DNA from: Antedon mediterranea
Lineage: Eukaryota > Echinodermata > Crinoidea > Comatulida > Antedonidae
Direction: 5' to 3'
NCBI RefSeq assembly: GCF_964355755.1
Contig: NC_092680.1
Coordinates: 20,625,001-20,685,000 of the forward strand
Length of the DNA: 60,000 nt
The notes below the pieces were generated by a model. That model worked only from the letters and a program-made list of their open reading frames with translations, made no database searches and was not told where the DNA came from. How positions within the stretch are numbered: the first letter of the stretch is position 1; every line of letters starts with the position of its first letter. Positions 44,701 through 53,700 of the stretch are shown piece after piece. The translations under genes were made by a program, and so were the position numbers.

Positions 44701-47700
44701 TACCCTTGTATATACTGGACCTAAACTCTGGAATTCTCTTCCTTTATCTCTTAAAAAATCTCATAACTGTGCTTTATTTAAACGTCAATTTAAACTATTA
44801 TTGGTTGAAGGTTCTTTGTAAATTCTTTTATTATTGACATATTTGATATTTCTTAAATAATTTATATAATCTATTTAGTTATCCGCACTTGGCGGATAAC
44901 TCCTTGTGATTGTATGGGATCATCATTTTTTTTTTTTTGGTTATCCGCAACTAGTAAGTTGCGGATAACCCTTGTTATTGTAAAAATCTTTTTTTTCATC
45001 TTTATTCTTCTTTCTTTCCCAGATTTTTGTTGCAGCTATATCTCAAATTTTTATAGACATAACTTTTTATAACTTTGTCATAAGATTGACCTGTAGCTGT
45101 AGATGTGCAGGAAACTTCATTATATGACGTTAGAGTCGCGCAGCGTAAGTTACGCGCGATTTTATGAATTTCAACGATTGATCATAGATTATAAACCAAA
45201 AGTCATTTTGTATTGACACTTGGTGAAAATTTAAGTCATATCAAGGGCAAACTTTCTATGGATTAAAAATGGCATGTTTTACAAGAAGTTACGCGCGCAC
45301 GCGCATTTGAAGTTTCAAAATGCGCAAAATTAATTTCTAACCAACTTTCTGCGCTGATCATGACATTTTGAGCATGTCAAAAATTACCGCGCGCGCGAAA
45401 ATATTTACGCGTATGGTGCGCACGGAGTACGAAAATCATGTTTTTTTCTCTTGAATTGTAATTTTCCAGCCTTTCCTAGTCATTTTAAAAAAGATTGACA
45501 TCATTTCAAATTAAAATGACGTCATATGAACACGTTGATTTAGGCAATTTGCGTGCGTTTTAGTTGCAAAAGTGACAAAATATTGTCAAAATTATGCTTA
45601 CTTTGAATCTATTATAGCTCCTCAGGATCAACCGTTACCCCCAATTTTTTTAATTTAATATGTAAGCAGATATGTTGTAGATATGAATTCATGCAGAATC
45701 TTTATCCCTCGGATGTTATGACGTCATCGTATGGCCACACGAATGTAAAATATTGGATTTTTGACTGTTTGGCTATTGCTCATTACATTAAATAGAGCGC
45801 ATATCACTTATACGTATTCCATTTCCCCAGATATTTTAATACTGTCTAGGTCAATCAACTATATTTCGCATGAGTTAAAAATATTTTAATTTTTATGACG
45901 TCATCATTTCTAAAAATGTAAATAACGTGGGTCACCTATTTTCATCTTTACAGTAAATTTCAATCTGTTATAGCTCGTCAGGATAAAAAGTGATCATCAT
46001 GATTAAAACGTTTTCTGGAAGCTATTGGATTGTAGATACAAATTCATGTGAATATTTTGCCAATCAGATGTTGTGACGTCATCATATGGCCAGTTGAATA
46101 CAAAAAGTCGTATTTTCATATTTTGCGTCATAGTTCATCACATTTAAAAGAGCGCGCATCTGTATTTTACGGATTTAAATTTCTTAAAATTTGTATTAAT
46201 GTAATTATTTAGATAATTATCTTCTAAAATTGTTATCTTTATAGGTCGATTTGATGACGTCATCGTGTTAATAATTGGATTTAAAAGATGGGTCTCGTAA
46301 TATCGTCTATGCTACACTGTATATAACATATACAGCATATTCTGTAAACACTGTAATATGATGTATGCTACAAAATAGGTACAATTCAGCACTGTAAACA
46401 TATTTATTTCATGTCATAGGATGGAATAATAATTGTCGAGGTTCATATGGTTAAGTAGGTGCATGTTGCGTTTGCGCGGATAACCCGAACTCGTCAAAGT
46501 GACGAGTTCAAATCTAGTTTTTCTGTATTATTAGTTATCCGCTTAGTAGCGGATAATTAGTTATCCGCTTAGTAGCGGATAACTTCTTGTAATCGTCCTG
46601 TTACTTTTTTTCTTATTTCTTTCTCCTCCATTTTTGTGCCTCACGTATCTCAAAAACTTGTAAACATAACATTTCATAACTTTGTCAACATATGGGCATT
46701 TACGTGAAGTTGTGCACCTCCTATTTTTGAATGACGTCAGAGTTGCGCAACGTGACTTACGTGCGATTTTATGATTTTTTATGATTGATCATAGACTAAA
46801 AACCAAGCATAAATTTGTTTTGACACTTTGTGAAAATTTAAGTCATATCAAGGGCAAACTTTTTGTGGATTAAAAATGCCATGTTTTACAAGACGTTACG
46901 CGCGCACGCGCATTTCTCCTCTATTTTTGTATCTCGCGTATCTCAAAAACGTGTAAACATAACATTTCATAACTTTGTCAACATATGGGCATTCACGTGA
47001 AGTTGTGTACCTCCTATTGTGAATGACGTCAGAAATGCGCAACGTGACTTACGCACGATTTTATGAATTTCGCGTATTTAACATAGATTTAAAACCATAT
47101 AACAATTTAAATTGAAACTTAGCAAAAGTTTAATTTATATCATGCGCTAACTTTCTGTGGAAAAAAAATTGCGTGTTTTACACAAAGTTACGCGCGCACG
47201 CGCATTTAAAATTCAAAATGCGCAAAATTAATTTTTAATCAACTTTCTACGCTGATCATGACATTTTGACCATGTCAAAATTTCCCACGCGCGCGAACAA
47301 TTTTATGCGCGTGGTGCGCACGTAGCGCTAAAAGTATTTTTTTTTTATTGAATTATGTTTTTCCAGCCTTTTATAGTAATTTTACCAATTTTAAAACAAT
47401 TTCGACTTACAATTACTTCATACGGGCACGTTGAATTGGATATTTTACGTGCGTTTTTTATGAAAAAGTTCAAAAATTTGTCAAAATTATGCCTTTTTTT
47501 AAACAGTCATAGATTCTAAACAACGAGGTGAACTTTTTTTTAATTACATATTCTGGAAGTTGATGAGTTGTAGAAATCGGATCATGAATCAATATGGCTA
47601 ACCGGACATTGTGACGTCATCGTATTGCCACACGAATGTAAAATATAGGATTTTTGTCTCTTTCGTTATTGCTCATCATATTCAATGGAGCGCATCACGC

Positions 47701-50700
47701 CTATCTGTAATCCTTTTTCTCTGAGATTTTAATATTGTCTAGGTCAATCAACTATCTTACGCATGAGTTAAAAATATTTTAATTTTTATGACGTCATCAT
47801 GCCTAAAAATTTAAATTACGTGTGGCATAAATTTCATATTTACAGTAAAATTTAATCTGTTATAGCTCGTAAGAATGAAATGTGATAATCATTATTAAAA
47901 CGTTTTCTGGAAGCTATTGAATTGTAGATACGAAATCATGTGAACATTTTGCTAATCGGATGTTGTGACGTCATCATATGGCCAGTTATATAAAAAAAGT
48001 CGTATTTTCATCTTTTGCGTTATAATTAATTACATTTAAAAGAGCGCACATCAATATTTCACGTATTCAAATTTCTTGTACACGGTAATATGTTGTTGCT
48101 GAGATAATTTCCTTCCGAAATTGCTACCTTCGCGTTTCATTTTGAAACCGTCAGCATGTTAAAAATTGGAATAAATAGCGGGTCCCGTATTTTCCCTTAT
48201 TCTACACTGTATGTGATTGTGATATGTACAGTATACAGATTATACTGTGTATACTATATGACACAAAATAACAGAATTCAGCAATAACAACATAATCATA
48301 TTCTTCAGTCCAGGTCATAATGCCATAATCTTTTTCCGTGTGCAATATTCCAACGTATGACGTGCTCGTGGCGTTTGTCGTGCGGATAACTAACTCGTCA
48401 AAGTGACGAGTTTCATGTCTAGTTTTCACTTGTTTTTTTTAGTTCTAAACATGTTAAACTTGTGTTAGAGAAAAGATATTAGTTTAATTGTTGTTTTTTT
48501 GGAGTTTCTAATTGTGTTATATTATTTATATTTTATTTGTTTTGTTTTGAGGAGCCTATTCACCACAAGCTTTGCTTTCTTTTAGGCTCCTCCACTTTAT
48601 ATTTATATATTTGTAAAGTGAAATAAATAAATGAAATGAAATGAATGAAATACAGTAAGTGTATAATTGTGAAAAAAAATTACCTTATTTTGCAATGATA
48701 GTGATTTACCATCATGTACGAGGCATGTCACTATTTCTAAGTTAGGTTCGGTATCATGCAGGTACTTTTCATAACGCAAATACAAATGAAGTGGAGTGTC
48801 TCCATCCTTGATGAACAAAATCATAATCATAAGTTTAATATATTGATGCTACATAAAGTAATAATTGATAAGTCTTAAATAGACAACCAATAAATGTATA
48901 GCAAAACACATCTCATCACAAATGGTAAAGTATACTGTGTGTATTCTCTTGCAACTTAATCCTGTAGTAAATTTGTTGCAGTTAAGTTCATTATAATTTA
49001 CTTCATTGTCTACATTTGTTACAGTATCTTTAGATAGTAATTTATGCAATCTTATGAATTGTTATACTTAGTCTTGAAAATAATTTCATTTTGAAATGAG
49101 TAAATTATTTCTTTTTTGTTAATCCAATACAAGAAAACAAATAAGTATGTAATAAGTATGTGTAAATGTGTGTATGTCCTGTCATACAGTAATTGTGTAA
49201 TTATTGTAAATAAAACAATTACCTTATTTTGCAATGACAATGATTCCCCATGCTGTTGTATGAAGAATTTCACTATTTCCAAGGTACAATATCTATTACT
49301 CACATACAAATGAAGTGGAGTGTTTCCATCCTTTATAAACAAAATCATAATCATAAGTTCAATAATATTGATAACAGCTATATAAGTAATTGATAAATGC
49401 TAAATAGACAACCAATAAATGTATAGCAAAACACATCTCATCACAAATGGTAAAGTATACTGTGTGTACTCTCTTGCAACTTAATCCTGTAGTAATTTTG
49501 TTGCAGTTAAGTTCATTATAATTTACATCATTGTCTACATTTGTTACAGTATCTTTACATAGTAATTTATGCAATCTTATGAATAATTGTTATACCTAGT
49601 CTTGAAAATAATTTCATTTTGAAATGAGTAAATTATTTCTTTTTTGTTAATCCAATACAAGAAAACCAATAAGTATTTAATAAGTATGTGTAAATGTGTG
49701 TATGTACTGTCATACAGTAAGTGTATAATTGTGAAAAAAAATTACCTTATTTTGCAATGATAGTGATTTACCATCATGTACGAGGCATGTCACTATTTCT
49801 AAGGTAGGTTGTGGATAGCTTCTACTCACATACAAATGAAGTGGAGTGTCTCCATCCTTGATGAACAAAATCATAATCATAAGTTTAATATATTGATGCT
49901 ACATAAAGTAATAATTGATAAGTCTTAAATAGACAACCAATAAATGTATAGCAAAACACATCTCATCACAAATGGTAAAGTATACTGTGTGTATTCTCTT
50001 GCAACTTAATCCTGTAGTAAATTTGTTGCAGTTAAGTTCATTATAATTTACTTCATTGTCTACATTTGTTACAGTATCTTTACATAGTAATTTATGCAAT
50101 CTTATGAATTGTTATACTTAGTCGTGAAAATAATTTCATTTTGAAATGAGTAAATTATTTCTTTTTTGTTAATCCAATACAAGAAAACCAATAAGTATTT
50201 AATAAGTATGTGTAAATGTGTGTATGTACTGTCATATCAAGCTGCAGACCTGTTACATGTGGTGTCCCCAAGGGTTCGATTCTGGGCCCACTTCTCTTCA
50301 TAATTTATGCAAATGATTTCAATAATATATCTAATGTCATGTCGTCAATACTGTTTGCGGATGATTCAAGTCTGTTTTATTCACATGATGATCCATCTCT
50401 GTGACATCGTTAATCAAGAACTAAAAAAGGTTACTACTTGGATACATGCAAACAAGCTATCACTAAATATGCTAAAAACCAATTTTATGTTGTTTAGTAA
50501 CAAATATAGTATGTTACCAAAAGATATTATTTTCAACAATGTTCCTATTAATCAAATAACCAACACAAAATTTCTTGGTATATTTATTGACGACAGACTT
50601 GACTGGAAAGCTCATGTTAATTACCTTTGCAAATTATTATCAAAAAATGTTGGCATGATGTATAAATTGAAATCAATATTTCCTCAAAAAGTATTAAATA

Positions 50701-53700
50701 TTTTATATTCTACTCTTATTTTATCGTACTTAAATTATGGTGTTCTTGCTTGGGGAAATGCTTCAAAATCAATTATTACTAAAATTTTATTAATCCAGAA
50801 ACGAGCTGTCAGAATTATCTCAGGGGTAACTTTTCGTGCTCACACCCAAGATCTCTTTCAAAAAAATAAAATATTAAAAATTGAGGATCTCTATAGATTT
50901 AATGTTGGTGTCATCATGTTTCAATTAACCGCCGGACACTTACCACCTATAATATCCAGTAAATTCACTCAAAATAAACAATACCACACTCATCAAACAA
51001 GACAAAAAGATCAGTATCACCTGCCATTTACTCGAACTAGACTTAAAATGAATACCCTTGTATATACTGGACCTAAACTCTGGAATTCTCTTCCTTTATC
51101 TCTTAAAAAATCTCATAACTGTGCTTTATTTAAACGTCAATTTAAACTATTATTGGTTGAAGGTTCTTTGTAAATTCTTTTATTATTGACATATTTGATA
51201 TTTCTTAAATAATTTATATAATCTATTTTTCACTTGTTTTTTTTAGTTCTAAACATGTTAAACTTGTGTTAGAGAAAAGATATTAGTTTAATTGTTGTTT
51301 TTTTGGAGTTTCTAATTGTGTTATATTATTTATATTTTATTTGTTTTGTTTTGAGGAGCCTATTCACCACAAGCTTTGCTTTCTTTTAGGCTCCTCCACT
51401 TTATATTTATATATTTGTAAAGTGAAATAAATAAATGAAATGAAATGAATGAAATACAGTAAGTGTATAATTGTGAAAAAAAATTACCTTATTTTGCAAT
51501 GATAGTGATTTACCATCATGTACGAGGCATGTCACTATTTCTAAGTTAGATCCGGTATCATGCAGGTACTTTTCATAACGCAAATACAAATGAAGTGGAG
51601 TGTCTCCATCCTTGATGAACAAAATCATAATCATAAGTTTAATATATTTATGCTACATAAAGTAATAATTGATAAGTGCTAAATAGACAACCAATAAATG
51701 TATAGCAAAACACATCTCATCATAGATGGTAAAGTATGCTGTGTGTATTCTCTTGCAACTTATTCCTGTAGTAAATTTGTTGCAGTTAAGTTCATTATAA
51801 TTTACGTCATTGTCTACCTTTGTTACAGTATCTTATAGTAATTTATGCAATCTTATGAATTGTTATACTTAGTCGTGAAAATAATTTCATTTTGAAATGA
51901 GTAAATTATTTCTTTTTTGTTAATCCAATACAAGAAAACAAATAAGTATGTAATAAGTATGTGTAAATGTGTGTATGTACTGTCATACAGTAATTGTGTT
52001 TTATTGTAAATAAAACAATTACCTGATTTTGCAATGACAATGATGCACCATGCTGTTGTATGAGGAATTCCACTATTTCCAAGGTACAATTTATATTTCT
52101 CACATACAAATGAAGTGGAGTGTTTCCATCCTTGATAAACAAAATCATAATCATAAGTTCAATAATATTGATAACAGCTATATAAGTAATTGATAAGTGC
52201 TAAATAGACAACCAATAAATGTATAGCAAAACACATCTCATCACAAATGGTAAAGTATGCTGTGTGTATTCTCTTGCAACTTAATCATGTAGTAAATTTG
52301 TTGCAGTTAAGTTCATTATAATTTACGTCATTGTCTACCTTTGTTACAGTATCTTATAGTAATTTATGCAATCTTATGAATTGTTATACTTAGTCGTGAA
52401 AATAATTTCATTTTGAAAAGAGTAAATTATTTCTTTTTTGTTAATCCAATACAAGAAAACAAATAAGTATGTAATAAGTATGTGTAAATGTGTGTATGTA
52501 TAGTGTCATACAGTAATTGTGTATTATTGTAAATAAAACAATTACCTTATTTTCCAATGACAATGATGCACCATGCTGTTGTATGAGGAATTCCACTGTT
52601 TCCAAGGTACAATATCTAATAATCACATACAAATGAAGTGGAGTGTTTCCATCCTTGATGAATAAAATCATAATAATAAGTTCAATAGATTGATAACAGC
52701 TATATAAGTAATTGATAAATGCTAAATAGCCAACAACAAAAAAGTATGTAATAAAATAATGTATGTAAGTTTGTGTATGTACTGTCATAAAGTAATTGTG
52801 TATTATTGTAAATAAAACAATTACCTTATTTTGCAATGACAATGATGCCTCATGCTGTTGTATGAGGACTTTCACTATTTCCAAGGTACAATATTGATAA
52901 CACAGATATGAATGAAGTGGAGTATTTCCATCCTTTATAAACAAAATCATAATCATAAGTTCAATAATATTTATAAAATCTATATAAGTAATTGATAAGT
53001 GCTAAATAGACAACCAATAAATGTATAGCAAAACACATCTCATCACAAATGGTAAAGTATACTGTGTGTATTCTCTTGCAACTTAATCCTGTAGTAAATT
53101 TGTTGCAGTTATTAGTTTATTATAATTTACATCATTGTCTACCTTTGTTACAGTATCTTTACATAGTAATTTATGCAATCTTATGAATCGTTATACCTAG
53201 TCTTGAAAATAATTTCATTTTGAAATGAGTAAATTATTTCTTTTTTGTTAATCCAATACAAGAAAACAAATAAGTATGTAATAAGTATGTGTAAATGTGT
53301 GTATGTACTGTCATACAGTAATTGTGTATTATTGTAAATAAAACAATTACCTTATTTTGCAATGACAATGATGCACCATGCTGTTGTATGAGGAATTCCA
53401 CTATTTCCAAGGTACAATTTATATTTCTCACATACAAATGAAGTGGAGTGTTTCCATCCTTGATAAACAAAATCATAATCATAAGTTCAATAATATTGAT
53501 AACAGCTATAAGTAATTGATAAGTGCTAAATAGACAACCAATAAATGTATAGCAAAACACATCTCATCACAAATGGTAAAGTATGCTGTGTGTATTCTCT
53601 TGCAACTTATTCCTGTAGTAAATTTGTTGCAGTTAAGTTCATTATAATTTACGTCATTGTCTACCTTTGTTACAGTATCTATATATAAATTTACGTAAGG

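Larger units (their letters stand above)
44875..48422. mobile_element. Helitron2/Helentron-like composite
   Basis: Starts TTAGTTATCCGCACTTGG; near the right end GCGGATAACTAA is the exact reverse complement of the first 12 bp (an asymmetric inverted repeat), then hairpin CTCGTCA-AAG-TGACGAG, then CTAG and host T. The paralogous LINE copy at 50236-51454 is the empty site: five T's there match one T plus four T's around the element, so it inserted between two T's without duplication. A second end (46514-46517) and second start (46531 or 46557) inside show two related elements, about 1.6 and 1.9 kb, in tandem. No Rep-helicase frame is seen, so it is non-autonomous. Confidence 0.68.
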
